NCBI RefSeq assembly: GCF_027409185.1
Contig: NC_084474.1
Span: 11,215,382 to 11,279,381 of the forward strand
DNA length: 64,000 bases
Source: Cynocephalus volans
Taxonomy: Eukaryota > Chordata > Mammalia > Dermoptera > Cynocephalidae
Reading direction: 5' to 3'
In this document: positions 34,556 through 47,460 of the stretch, piece by piece
Layout of the letters: the number at the start of each line of letters is the position of its first letter
Position numbering within the stretch: position 1 is the first letter of the stretch
The notes under the pieces: model-generated
What the model was told of the DNA's origin: nothing
Seen by the model: the letters and a program-made list of their open reading frames with translations, nothing else
Databases searched by the model: none
Translations under genes and position numbers: made by a program

Positions 34556-35288
34556 TAAAAAAGAAAACACAGGGGAAACACTTCAGGAAGTAGGACTGAG
34601 CAAAGACTTTATGAATAAGACCCCAAAAGCATGGGTAACAAAACAAAAATAAACAAATGAGATTATATCAAACTAAAAATGTCTACACAGAAAAGGAAAC
34701 AATCAACAGAGTGAAAAGACAACCTATAGAATGGGAGAAAATATTTGCAAACCATTCATCTGACAAGGGATTAACATCCCGAATACAAGGAACTCAAACA
34801 ACAGTAAAAGACAAATAATCCAATTAAAAAATGGGTAAAGGAGCAGAATAAACATTTCTCAAAGGAAGATATACAAACGGCCAACAGGTACATGAAAAAC
34901 TGCTCAGCATCATTAATCATCAGGGAAATGCAAATCAAAACCACACTGAGATATCATCTCACCCTAGTTCGACTGGCTATCATCAGAAAGACAAAGAATA
35001 ACAAATGCTGGGGAGGATGAGGAGAAAGGGGAGCCCTCCTACACTGTTAGTAGGATTGTAAAGTGGTGCAGCCATCATGGAAAACAGTATGGAGGTTTCT
35101 CAAACAACTACTGACAGAACTGCCATACAATCCAGGAATCCCAGTAATGAGTATATACAAATGGAATGGAAATCATCATGCTGAAGGGGTACCTGCAGTC
35201 CCATGTTCATTGCAGCTCTATTTACAATAGCCAAGATATGGAACCAACCTAAATGTCCATTGACAGACAACTGGATATGGAAAATGTG

Positions 35289-35289
<1 letters not shown>

Positions 35290-35328
<39 letters not shown>
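35290..35328. repeat. (AC)n microsatellite
   Basis: About 19 AC units inside the L1 tail, replacing part of the ORF2 end. Confidence 0.95.
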
Positions 35329-35329
<1 letters not shown>

Positions 35330-35473
35330 GGAATACTACTTGGCCATAAAAAAGAATGAAATTCTGCTATATGCAGCAACATGGATCAGCTTTGGGTAAA
35401 TTATGTTAAGTGAAATAAGCCAGGCAGAGAAGGAAAAATACTGCATGCCTTCACTCATAAGTGGGAGCTAAAA

Positions 35474-35570
35474 GGAAGAAGGAAGGAAGAAGGGAAGGAA
35501 GGAAGAGGGAGGGAGGAAGGGAGGAAACGAAGGAAGGAAGGAAAGAAGGAAGAAAGGAAGGAAAAAGAAA
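35474..35570. repeat. (GGAA)n purine-rich microsatellite
   Basis: Imperfect tetranucleotide repeat of GGAA/GAAG with GGGA interruptions, strand-asymmetric purine tract. Confidence 0.9.
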
Positions 35571-35815
35571 AAAAACAACTATCACAATAATATGTTGAAC
35601 TTTCAGGAGAGAACAGAACTCTAGTTACTACAGGTGAAAGTGGGGGAGGGGGAGGGTAGTTAGGAAGAAATTGGTTAATGGGCACAAGGAATTATTATGT
35701 TTTGAAATGATGAATATGCTAATTATCCTGATTTGACCATCACATACTGTACAAACATACTGATAGACAACTCTGTATACAACAAATATGTATAATCAAT
35801 TATATTTCAACAAAA

Positions 35816-37635
35816 ATAATGTGTTCAGATAGTTTTCAGTTTACTGCTTCCAAAACACTCTTGTAACTATATGCATCTTCTCTTTTTTTCTTCAGTCTAG
35901 GAAATTAAATCTCACAAAAGTTAATTTATCCAAATTAATGTTGGAGCTGTGAAACTTGGGATAGTTTTTGCCCATATTTGAAGGTTTACTCCATGGGAGA
36001 TGAATTAGAATTTTTCTGTGCGCCTTCAAGAAGACCAATGTGCTGGAGCTACAGGAAAAATATTTTAAGAATCAGAGATTATGCAAAGATGGAATGAACT
36101 GTCCTGGGTGGTAGTAACTTTTTCCATCTCTGGAGCAATTCAAACGTCAGTTAGATATCCCTAGTGAATGCAGATATATTGCAGACAAAATTTAAGCATT
36201 GTTTAGGTTTTTGGTAATGATGGCCTTATGGTTTCTTATATTTTATACAAATCCACTGATGATTTATACTAGGTTTGAATTTTAGAATACTGGGGCCAAG
36301 GCACATGTTTGAATTTATGCTTTGTATCTAAACCACAGCTGAAAAGATTGTATGCCATTCAAACAAATCATCTATTAAGTTTTAATTTTCCTGAAAAATT
36401 GCCTACTAATTAAGAGAAAAGATTACCTGCTGAAAGAATTCATCAAATATTTGTTGTATGAATAAAATCTGGACAATTTAAAAATATTACATGTTCTTAT
36501 TAGATTTTTTACCCATTATTACTCAGCTCAAAGAGGGATTTGAGGCAGATGTATGATAAAGAGGTTTGCTGTACTTAGCATGAGAACACTGCCCAATTTC
36601 AAGGAAATGAGGTTAATTTCATATGCTCTTTTGTTGCCCTAATTAATAAAGCAATTGTCGCTATTATAACCAGTATTTATAGATATCAAATTGAAGAGAG
36701 AAAATAGAGTCTCATAAACTTGATTACCGATAATTGTAACACCACACTTACTTTATCAAGATAATTATTGGTGTTCTCAGTGGGACCATACTCTGACAAT
36801 TGTGAGATTTTTCCTAGTCTCACCTTCTGCCACTAGGAAACACGTCCAGGCACATTTGAGAGGAGCAGATGGGCAGTAATAATATATGTTTCCAAAGTGT
36901 ATTGCTCAAAACCTAAATGCTCTTTTACTTATTTCCTCATTGTACTACTAGAGGATTTCAGACAACTTAGATATTGAAATCTATATAGATTACCCTTATT
37001 TGAGGCTTCTCTCATTCACAGGATATTGTTTCAGATGATAAAATGTCAACTACTTGTTGGTTTTTTTTTTTTTTTCTATCAGCAATTGGCATTGAGGCCT
37101 TCATTACACCTCTCTGCTAACATACTTCAGAATGTATATTCAAGGCCTTTTTTTAAAGCTGGTTCTCCAGACTTTTATGAGTAATTAAAATAAAAAGAAA
37201 AAAGTCTTAGTAGAATTAAATGTTGTCTTATTGCACGAAAATATATTTCAATTGTGATCTGTCCCTGTAAAAAAGATATTGTCTTTATTACTGGTAAAAT
37301 AATTTAAGTATCTTTTCTAAGTTAAAAGAAAATTGTAATAGAACCATTAGAATATGTCTGTAAACACTAGCTTGAGAATCATTGGCTTATAAGTTACGTT
37401 TTAGAACATCTTTAGGATCATAAAGCATGTAACTTTAATAAATAAATGGCTCTTGTCTAAATTATTTTTAATGCAAGTCATTGTCAATATTACATGTGAT
37501 GAAACAAAACTGAGAGTAGCTAAGGCTATTTTCCATTGGTTCTCAGTCATGTTTTCTAATAGAGTATGCTCTTAAAATAATTGATACTCATCAGCAAAAA
37601 ATTAATAAATCAAGGATTGTCACTAATGCTATGTA
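35816..37635. other. Intergenic, repeat-poor sequence
   Basis: AT-rich unique-looking DNA. No gene, splice pattern or named repeat visible. Confidence 0.45.
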
Positions 37636-37790
37636 TAAATGCAGAGTAATTTCACCGTATAGATGGAGAAACTGAGGCAGGGAGCAGTCACTCGTCCAAG
37701 GTCAGGGCTGATAAATGGCAAACTCAGGATTTGAACCAAGCAGTCTGCTCCAGACTTCATGTTAACTCTCACTTGGTAACTAGTTAGTGT
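37636..37790 (-). repeat. MIR SINE, antisense
   Basis: Clear reverse MIR text: 'atagatggagaaactgaggcagggagcagtcactcgtccaaggtcagg', 'aaatggcaaactcaggatttgaacc'. Confidence 0.85.
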
Positions 37791-40035
37791 CCTTACTCTA
37801 TATTCATTTATTCACTGAGCATAATCATCTAAACCAAATCAAATTTCACCAGTTTTGCATGTCAGGTGGCTTTTTTTCCCCTGACCTATTTTAGGATAGT
37901 ACTTGAGAGATTTTTAAATTGGGCTTCCTTTGTATACAGACAGTACATCTGCATCCCTGCAAAATTAGCAATTAGTTCCTTGGCTTGGCTGCAAGCATTT
38001 TCACATAACTGCTAAGATAATAAACAACTCCTACTTTTTAACAAGTAGCATTATGTGTTAGAATGCAACAGCCACAAAAGGGCCAAAATTTCAAATGGAC
38101 AGAAACCATCTGAGAAGCAGTCCTCGCCTGCAATAGCCTACACATTCATGGGTACATCAGTAGTCATCGTGCCTGGCCCCCCACGCTGCCAGGGATACTC
38201 ACGCCCCTTTTGCTGGAAGTCATCACGCTTGCCAGGCTGGTGACATATCACAAGGACACTTGTCGCTAAAGCATTTCATGAGCAGCTTCCATTAGATTTG
38301 TTCCTGCTGTGAGATGCTTATGAGGTAACATTTATTTATGAAATGACTTAAGGTAATTTAAAAAATGTTAAATCTTAAATATATGTTGATTTTATAATTG
38401 CTCATAAACAATACAGGGCATGTATAAAACAGACATTCCTTCAATAATTTCATGATTAGCATTTTCACCTGCAGCCCTCTTTAGCGATGCAGGAGGAACA
38501 AGCCAATGCTTTACTGACACTTAATCTGAAGACTAACTTGGACTTTCTAAGACTCCTTTCTGGGTCACTACCAATGGCCATTGCAAGCTGGAACCAGTAG
38601 GGATGAATAGCAGATGACCTGTATTCCAGATCTGCTCTCCTGGGAAGTGGCAGTGAATTTAGAATGTGAATTCAATGCTGAGCCGAAGGAGGGCTCTAGC
38701 ACTACATCTCCAAAGACAGAAAGCAAATGTAGAAGTCGCTCAACAGTCTCACTCAATATGCATGGCAGGAATGTACATCACTTGAGTTGGACAGAAAGGC
38801 CTGTACTTTAAGTTTTGAAAAATTTGGTGCTTGGTAAAAGGCGGTTCCCAAAACTCTTAAATGACTATGACCAAACAATTTGTAGAAGCACAGATTAATC
38901 CAAGTTTGATGAGACTGCTAAAATATTGTTGAATTTATTATGATACCTGATTATATTTTTTGCTATCCAAATTAAGATTCGGAGTTCTGAGATTTCCTGC
39001 AAGCACATGATGTAACTGTAGTGTTTGTTTACTGGGTAGCTCAAAAATGCTGTTTAAGGACAAAGCAGAGATGCATAGATTAGAAGGGGAAAAAGAGAAA
39101 TCAAATAACATTTGGTAAAGGGCAAGTTTGAATCCATACGTAGTAAATAACAATTATCAAAGGTTTTAAAGCCACAAACAAAAATAAGCCAAACATTTTG
39201 ATAGGATTTCAATGCTACTTAAAAGTTAAGTTTCAAAAAAAAAAAAAAAAAAATTAAATTTCCCCCAGAAGAGAAATTATAACCCACAAAGTAGGAGGTG
39301 GGATTAAACTATTAAGGTAAACTTTAGGGTAAATAGTCTTGATTTAGACCACCGAGCAACATTTTGCAGTTTCAATTTTATCTACTGATATATTCTCTTC
39401 TAAAGTTAAAAAAAATAAGTTTCAATTTGTTTGGAGAATTTCTTGGCATCTTTTGAAATAATGTGACCTATTCACCTATTGATCTTAGTGATTTTATTAA
39501 CTCGTATTTATTTTTAATTTATAAAATAGTAAGCCTTTGTCACGGTTCAAAAATATTTGCTAAAGTTATTTTAAAATATAAAATATGAATATTAAGTAAT
39601 CTTTAAGTGCTGCTACAGCACCATTAATTTTAGAATGGAAATTAAAATTATTTGTAAATGCTTGTTCATTTTTGAAAGATGAATACAATCTTTATCCCAA
39701 GGAAAAACAGAGGTAGGAGAGCTGAGATGCTTTTTAGCGACTCTTTGTATCCTTAAATACTTGGGTGTCATCTGCCGCATATATCTGAGGGTGCTATGAT
39801 TCAGCTTTCATAGGATTTGGTGGTGAGGTGGGTAGGGTGGGGAGCTAATTTAGCTTTTTTAGAAAAGCAAAAAACCGAGTAACAGTATTGAAACAGAACT
39901 CTAGGAAGACCACCCTGCAACTTCCATTAGTGTTTTCAAAATATGCAATGAGTGTTTTGAAAGCTTTTTGAAATCTTTGTAGTAATGTATAAATATTTGT
40001 ACAGCACTTTTCAATATACAAAATACTCTCGCTTT
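37791..40035. other. Intergenic, repeat-poor sequence
   Basis: Includes a GC-richer stretch (38090-38250) and a long A-run (39236-39253), but nothing I can identify as a gene or named element. Confidence 0.45.
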
Positions 40036-40155
40036 CTCTCATTGCGATTATCACAGTAAATTGTAAGGTTTACTTCTTACCTATAGGGAAGTTGAGGCTA
40101 GAAAAGCTACATAGATGAACCAGTAAATTCCTCTGGAGCCAGTATATGAACACAG
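40036..40155 (-). repeat. MIR-like SINE fragment, antisense
   Basis: 'gcgattatcacagtaaattg...cctatagggaagttgaggctagaaaagctac' loosely follows the reverse MIR order ('...ttttacagatgaggaaactgaggc...gagaggtta'). Confidence 0.45.
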
Positions 40156-41275
40156 TTCTATAAACTAAAAGTATTCTGACCCTCGTCAGAATGTTACAAT
40201 GTATCATAACTCTAGGTAACAGGATCTGTATAAAACCTTAGAATTTTCCAGAGAAAATGAGTTCTGGAGATGCTTAAACTTAAAACCAAATACATAATCA
40301 TGGCTATGTTCAACTCAAGTAATTTTGAGTTTCGACTACGGACATTGTTGATGTGGGTTTATGGATAAACTTGGGTGAGGTCAGTGTTAAAATCCTAACA
40401 CGAACAGAAAGAAAGTAGTTGTTGCAAGCACTGGATACAGGCAGCTTCAATGTCATTCTCAGAGGGTACAGTCACTGATGTATTTTCTAAGCACTGAGCT
40501 TCTGCATTGTTGTGGTTTACTAGTTACGTATATAATTGGTTCACCTTGTTTGATCAGGTTCAGAATTTTTCCTCAGAGCAACAGGTGTATTTCTTTCAAG
40601 TATAAAGGCTAGATCAGAGTGTCAAAGGTCAGCCTTGTAAATTCTTAGTTTCTGAGTATTAACTCTGAAAATATAGGCTACTTCTTGTAGTAGGGCAGTT
40701 TGCACTACTTATGACAAGAGGCCTACTACAGAAAATAGTCAACGCACTCCTTGTCTGAAGAACTATACACTTCCAAGGTATGGTTGGCTGTCTCTTATCC
40801 TAATGTGTGGAACTTACTCCAGAAAAGAGTCATGGCAAACCACTCAGTAACATCCAACTTTATTATGGTAATCTCGAATATATGATCTCCTGAAAAACTT
40901 TGAAAGGAACCTGTGAGAAAATATCATGCAAAATAATTTTAATAAATTGATTTTTGGATTTCACTGCTATGTGTGTACACAGAATCATTTTGATGTCAGG
41001 AATTATTTAGTGGAGACTTTCTGAACCTCATTCTAATCATAAACTTTTAGTGGCATGCTCTGAAATTAAAAGAATTAGAAATAACATGGTAGTGTTGGAA
41101 TTTTCAAGATTTATGAAAATAATCCAGGCTATTTCCAATTCCAGGCTGGTTTATTCTAATAAACACCACAGAGAACACGTAGGGAATCAGGCACCCCTTA
41201 TAGACTGAGTAAAATTAGGAAAGTTGAAAAAACAAAAGTTCAATTAGTTATCTGGAGAAAGGGAGTGGTGTATGT
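40156..41275. other. Intergenic sequence, nothing recognised
   Basis: Unique-looking AT-rich sequence. Confidence 0.4.
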
Positions 41276-41277
41276 GT

Positions 41278-41338
41278 GGCTGGCCAGTATGGGGATCGAA
41301 CCCTTGACCTTGATGTTGTAATTCCATGCTCTAACTGA
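41278..41338 (-). repeat. tRNA-derived SINE (CYN-like), truncated
   Basis: The minus strand reads 'gttagagcatggaattacaac', 'aaggtcaagg' and B box 'ggttcgatcccc', then 'atactggccagcc'. The first tRNA-like bases including most of the A box are missing. No clear target duplication. Confidence 0.7.
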
Positions 41339-41652
41339 GAGTGTCTAGGATTTTAAAACAATGAGCAGTCCAAGACAGACAACTCAGACTTGGCTATAGA
41401 TTCAAGGACACATGGCTAGAATGTAATTATAATCAGAAAAGCTAACAGCTGAGCAATGGAAAAAGACAGTATTAACTGAACGGGGATAAGAAGGGATCTA
41501 GAAAAGCAAGCTGGGGGAAGATGTGTGTGAGCAGCACTGAGAAGTTCTGTCCCCACATTTAGGCAGCCACAGCCGGACCGCACGGCCTTCTGACCACTAA
41601 CCCTTGCTCCAATTTCCAGCTCCCCAGGCAACTTTTTGAAAATTTGCTTCCC

Positions 41653-41766
41653 GGGCCGAGCCCGTGGCGTACTTGGTAGAGTGCTGCGCTGGGAGCGCGG
41701 CGACGCTCCCGCCGCGGGTTCGGATCCTATATAGGACTGACCGGTCACGAGAAAAAAAAAAAAAAA
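41653..41766 (+). repeat. GC-rich tRNA-derived SINE (CYN-like), recent copy
   Basis: A GC-rich tRNA-like body with A box 'tggcgtacttgg', a 'gcgctgggagcgcggcgacg' middle and B box 'ggttcggatcc', then 'tatataggactgaccggtcacgag' and an uninterrupted A-tail. The target duplication 'aaaatttgcttccc' is exact at 41639-41652 and 41767-41780. Many CpGs are still intact, which in a methylated mammalian genome points to a young insertion. Confidence 0.9.
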
Positions 41767-41780
41767 AAAATTTGCTTCCC

Positions 41781-44035
41781 AACAAGGAGAAAGAATTCAT
41801 TTATTAGTATATCTCTTGGCAACTATATTATTTACAAACAAGTATCTTTTTGGTTTATACGAGAATCACACCCTCTGTGATGTGGCGTGCATTTATGCCA
41901 AACCAGAAAATTTAGTACTACTGATTCACAAAAACTTTTAATTTTAGGAAACAGTTTGAGATATTTAGAATACACAGTAGCACTGATATACTTTTAAGGA
42001 AAGTGGTTAGTATTTCAAGTAATAACATGACAACATATATGCTCTGAAAGTGGAGACATTTCTTTTTGGCATTCCACTTACACCCACAGCCTCTGCCCAC
42101 CTCTTGCTGGTCTGAACATGGAATCATTGCCAGTTCATGGTGTGAGATTTCAACTATCTCAACTGGGAATACACTTTTATTGATAACAGTAAATGGCCAG
42201 TTAGTTGTTTAATAAAATTGAAACTCTTTGTTTGCAAAGCCTCTCCAATGTTTTAAGAAGTACACAGTCGCTCCTAGTCATCACTAGTTCATGTGGAGTT
42301 CCTCTGAGAAATACTAGGTTCTAGAGGGTGGAAGGTGAGCTCTGTCCAGTACTCCCCATCCATGTGGTGGGAGTTCCAGAATGAGAGAATTCTATTATCA
42401 GATAGAGTAGCATTTTTGAATTCTTTTACTTATTAAGTTATGTAATAGAATGACACTATTATTTACAAAACATCTCAAAATATTTTAAATTATACACAGT
42501 CGTTTTTAGTGTTGTTAATAAGAGCCCTCTGGTAAGATCTCCAGAGTGTGAAACAGCCATGGTCAAAGTTTGAAGAGTAAATTGCTCACTCATTTCCCTT
42601 GTATTCTTTGATGCTACAGACTAAATTTGAGGAATATTTATAAAAATGTCTTACCTTTAAAAGGGATCTAATTAAGTGTATGGTGACACAAAAGGAAAAA
42701 AAAGTATAGATTTCTATTAGATAATAATCTGTTTTAAAGGTAATATGTTGACATCTCCAGAGGTCATACTTCTCAAACAGGTTGGATGTAGAGATAATCT
42801 TGTAATATATGATTATGACAGAAATTGCTGAGAGAATGCAGGCATAATCTATGCTTGTGAGATACCCTTTTATACTTTTGAAGTTTAAAAACTCATCCTT
42901 TAAGAAACTAAGCAATTCATGTTAGAAGCCTGGGCTGGTTAAGGAAACATCCACTGGCAAAACAGAATTCCAAAGAGATTACAAGTGACACCTACTTAAC
43001 TATACTGAATAATATTACTACTATGACTACTGCAGGAATTAATTGGTGGCATTTCTATAGCAGTCTAAGAAAGGATATTACAACATCAATTTGGAATTAG
43101 ACTGCCAGAAGCATCTTTACTACTAGGTTCCACAAAACTGGACAGATCATTCCAAAGAAAAACATAACATTTGTAAAGACAGTTCTTGAAAGCCACTGAA
43201 AGTGTTGGAAATTCTAAATTGTCCACATTTAACGTTAGTGACAGTTTAGTACAGTTGCACAGATTCTTGCCTCTAGCAGGCCTGGTATCCTGCTCTGAAG
43301 GGAAAGGGTGGCATCTGTTAAAACAGTTCCATGGCACAGTATTACAATGGGGCATGGACACTGGATAAAAAGACAGCCCTGGGTGTATTCCTACATATGT
43401 GACCTGTACTCTTATTGCTTTGATTAGAAGAGTACATGGAGAACTAATCTTGCATTTTGTTATCTTGAAGCTTGCTACTTGTTTGTAGTAACATTAGAAC
43501 TGGTATTGTTACTAAGCTTTATTTATTTTAATGTGGGAATGAAACAAACAGGTGGAGCTCAATCTAAATGGCCTCCAAGTCTGAGACACCTAAGAAGTAT
43601 GTAAACCAAATAGCTTACAGCTCACTGTTCAGTCTCATTACCACTATGTTAAGAATTGTTTGAAAGAATTTCCATCTTACCTATAAAGATTATGAATTAT
43701 ACCAAGTATTTTTAAAAATTGGCCAAAGACAGCTTGTTTATGTCCTAAGAGTATGACTAACATAAGAGCTATCAATTAGTAGACATTAATAACAGTTTGA
43801 ACTGCTTCCCAGTTATCTAGTAAGTATAAGTAAAATAGGTAAATTTATGAAAATTAGATTTTAAAGTAAACATTACCAAGTTTGGTAGCCTTTAGGCATC
43901 ATTAAACCATATGCTTCCTTTTTTTTAATCTCCAAGAATATCTATAAATCTTTATCTAAATCTTAAAGGGCAATGGCTATTCTAGACCTGACTTTAAAAA
44001 GAAATGAGGTGGTTTAAAGTAGATCACAATCTTTT
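41781..44035. other. Intergenic sequence, nothing recognised
   Basis: Repeat-poor AT-rich sequence. Short open frames are scattered on both strands without domain-like features. Confidence 0.45.
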
Positions 44036-44320
44036 TGCAGCTACTCCCCCTCTTTGAACCTGGGTTGGCTCTGTGACTTACATTGACAAAGAGAATGTGA
44101 TAGAAATGACAGGGCCTCCGAGCTTCTGACGTTTGCTGTCACTCTTTTTGGAATGCTGCTGCCACTGTTTAAGAAACCCAGGGCATTATCACAGAGGCTA
44201 CACAAAGAACGAAGTCATCCAAACACAGCTCTAACTAATCTCCAGACATATGAGTGAGGGCATCATGGACCATCCAGCCCCAGCCAAGTTGACAGATGAC
44301 TGCGATCACATGAGCACACA
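44036..44320 (+). repeat. Ancient interspersed repeat, family not assigned
   Basis: 'tttgaacctgggttggctctgtgacttacattgacaaagagaatgtg', 'ttggaatgctgctgccactg', 'catggaccatccagccccagccaagttgaca' follow a common mammalian repeat I recognise by pattern but cannot name securely. Confidence 0.5.
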
Positions 44321-45435
44321 AGTGGTTGTCATATTTTAAACTATTTAAGTGTGGGGATGATCAATTACACAGTATAAACCTATATACAGAAATCGGTACC
44401 TTAAACACAAACTTAGAACACATGGCATTGCCTAAGCCTGGAAGAATAATGAGCAAACTGTTAGAAGAGGCTGGAAAAATAAACGGCAACTGGAAGTTGG
44501 AAAGATGGGGACTTAGGTCTTGTAGCAGCAAAACAACTGGCAAAACCAACAAATTTGTGATTCTGGCTAAGGAGGTTTCCAGAAAATGTTTAAGGTGTCA
44601 ATTGGCTTATGTCAGCCATGTATAATAAAGCACAGGAAGAGAGAGATGAAATAGAGAAGAAACTTTTCAGTCTGCAAGAAGAATTTGGCAAAAATAGATG
44701 AGACTCAGGAGCTGCTGTGTTGGATCCAGTCTCTCTGGTAAGCTGAGGATTCTCAAAGAAACAGTTTCAGGGTCATGATTAAATCAAAGCTGTGACTGTT
44801 ATGTCCTTTGAGACCCTCTTAGCTAAACAAGATAGCTCCTAAGAATCTCATGAGTGTTTTCCCATAATACTCTAGCATTCCAGAGAGAAGTTTGTATGAA
44901 TTATGATTTAGCTTTTGAAGGGCATGTAAAAAACTTCAATCCATCTTATAGAAAACCTGAAGTTTTTAAGGGTGTTTTACTTTGCTGAACACATATGCAC
45001 AACATTTCAAAATGAAAAAAGCCTCTAGGTCCCCAACTTTGAATAAGCAGGAAATAACCAAAAACTTGGGGAAAATGCTGTAGTCTTAATTTCCAACACA
45101 TGTATATATTTTTTAGTCCCTTTTTATTCTCCTGGGTCCCTACCTTAAATGACATTCACTTAAACTATTCTAACCACTGGAGGAAATTAAGCCATACAGT
45201 CAGATTTTTTTTTTCCTCAAATCAGAAGATCACCATGCTAGAAGTCAGGAGTGACCAGTTTGACTCCCAGCTGAGACCCTAATTCTGAGACACTGGCCAA
45301 ATCATTAAACTCTCTGAGTCTGTTTTTACAGTTTTTTTTTTTTTTTTTTTAATCTTTAAAAGGATTAGGCCAGTATTGATGTTACAGAAAATAATAGATT
45401 AAGACCCTCAGAGAACTGGTCCATCCACTTAAGTA
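44321..45435. other. Intergenic sequence, nothing recognised
   Basis: A T-run at about 45331-45350 may be the edge of a retroposon, but no body is identifiable. A 99-codon open frame (44326-44625) has no recognisable domain. Confidence 0.4.
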
Positions 45436-45439
45436 CCCA

Positions 45440-47287
45440 ATGCAAAAGTCCTGAAAAAAAAAAAAAATACTAGCAAACTGAATTCAGCAGCATATCAAAA
45501 GGATTATATACCATGACCAAGTGGTATCTATTCCCAGGACACAATGGTAGTTCAACAGAAAATCAATCCATATAATACACTACATTAATAGAATGAAGGA
45601 AAAAACCTACATGATCATCTCAATTGAGACAGGAAGAGCATTTGACAAAAGTCAACATTTTTTCATGGTAAAAAACAATAAACAAGGAATAGAAGAAAAT
45701 TTCTTCAACATGGTAAACGCCATATGTAAAAAAACTCACAGCTAATATCATACTCAATGGTGAGACTGAATGCTTCTTCTGTAAGACCAGGAATGAGAAA
45801 AGGATGTGTATTTTCACCACATCTATTCAACAGTATTTGAAGTTCTAGCAGAGCAATTAGACAAGAAAATAAAATAAAAGACATCCAAATTGGAAAGGAA
45901 ACAGAATTATCTCTATTCATAGATGATGTGAAAATCTCAAATAACACACACACACATACACACAGTACAGCTAAAATGAATTGTAAACAGTATAAAGTAT
46001 AAATAAACAGAATAAATGAAATGTAAATAATACAGCTAAAAAATGAATTCTACAAAGGTTCGAGTATAAGATCACACAAAAATCAGCTATGCTTCTATAC
46101 ACCAGCAACAAATAATTTTATACGGAAATTAAGAAAACAATTCCATTTATAATAGCACCTGAAAGAACAAAATACCTAGGAATAAATTTGACCAAGGAGG
46201 TGAAAGACTTGTACATTGAAAATTATAAAACACTGCTGAAAGAAATTAAATGTTAATAAATGAAAAAATATCCTGTGTTCATGGATTGGTAGACCTAATG
46301 TTATTAAGATAGCAATATTCCCCCAAAGTTATTTACAGATTCAATGCAATCCCTATCAACATCCCAATGGCCTTTCCAAAATGTAAAAACCAATCTCAAA
46401 ATTCATATGGAATTTGATGGGACCCCTAATAGCCAAGACAATTTAGGAAGAGAACAAAATTGGAGGACTCATACTTCCAGATTTCAAAACTTATTACAAA
46501 GCTACAGTAATCAAAACACTGTGGTACTGACACACACACACCCCTAACTCACACCATACACAAAACAACTCTAAATGGATCAACAACCTAATATAAGAGC
46601 AAATACTATAAAACCCTTAGAGAAAAACACATGGGTAAATCTTCATGACCTTGAATTTAGCAATGGATTCCTAATTATAACACCAAAAGGAGAAGCAAAA
46701 AAGAAAAAATAGGTAAACTGGACTTAATCATAATTAAAAACTTCTGTGCAACAAAGGAGATTATCAAGAAAGCAACAGGACAACCTGCAGAATGTAAGAA
46801 AATATTTGTAAATCATACATGAAGTCTAGTATCTATAAAGAACTCTTACAATTCACAATAAAAAAAAAAAACTTTAAAAACCAGGCATAGAGCTTGAATA
46901 GACATTTCTCCAATGAAGACATACAAATGGTCCACAAGCAAATGAAATACTCACTGGTATGACTACACTACTACTAGTAATAATGATAATAATAATAAAA
47001 AGAAAATAGTGTTAGTTAGGATGTGGATAAATTGGAATCCTCATACATTGCTGGTAGGAGTGCAAATCGTTCAGCCACTGTAGAAGACAATTTGGCAGTT
47101 CCTCAGAAAGGTAGACGTAAAATTACCGTATGTCCCAGCAATTCCCCTCCTAGGATATACCCCAAATAATTAAAAACAGGTACCAAAACAAACACATATA
47201 CATTCATGTTCACAGCACTAGAAACTATAGCTAAAAGATAAAAACAACCCAAATATCCATCAATAGATGAGTGGATAAACAAATTAT

Positions 47288-47327
<40 letters not shown>

Positions 47328-47460
47328 AATATATATATAATGAAGATTATTTAGCCATAGAAAGAAGGAGGTACTGATATTGAATTGTTCACTATCAAAT
47401 GGTTAACTATGTGAATTTCACCTCAACACTAAAAATCAAACAAACAAAAAGGACTAGGCC
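45440..47460 (+). mobile_element. Old L1, ORF2 from RT to 3' end
   Basis: Degraded L1 ORF2 in order: 'accatgaccaagtggtatctattcccagg', 'gacaggaagagcatttgacaaa' (RT), 'gaatgagaaaaggatgtgt' and 'ttcatagatgatgtg' (the RT catalytic region, altered), 'ataaatttgaccaaggaggtgaaagacttgtac', 'cttctgtgcaacaaaggag', 'tcatacattgctggtaggag', 'aactatagctaaaagataaaaaca'. A (GT)n tract interrupts the 3' end. Not functional. Confidence 0.8.
47289..47325. repeat. (GT)n microsatellite
   Basis: About 18 GT units followed by a short AT run, inside the L1 3' end. Confidence 0.95.

Larger units (their letters stand above)
34556..35815 (+). mobile_element. 5'-truncated L1, 3' part
   Basis: ORF2 C-terminal text starts at once after the previous tail ('gggaaacacttcaggaagtaggactgagcaaagac', 'gataacaaatgctggggaggatgaggag', 'caatagccaagatatggaacc') and runs to the same 3' terminus as the preceding copy ('aatgctaattatcctgatttg'). 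An (AC)n and a GGAA-rich tract lie inside it. Confidence 0.75.
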
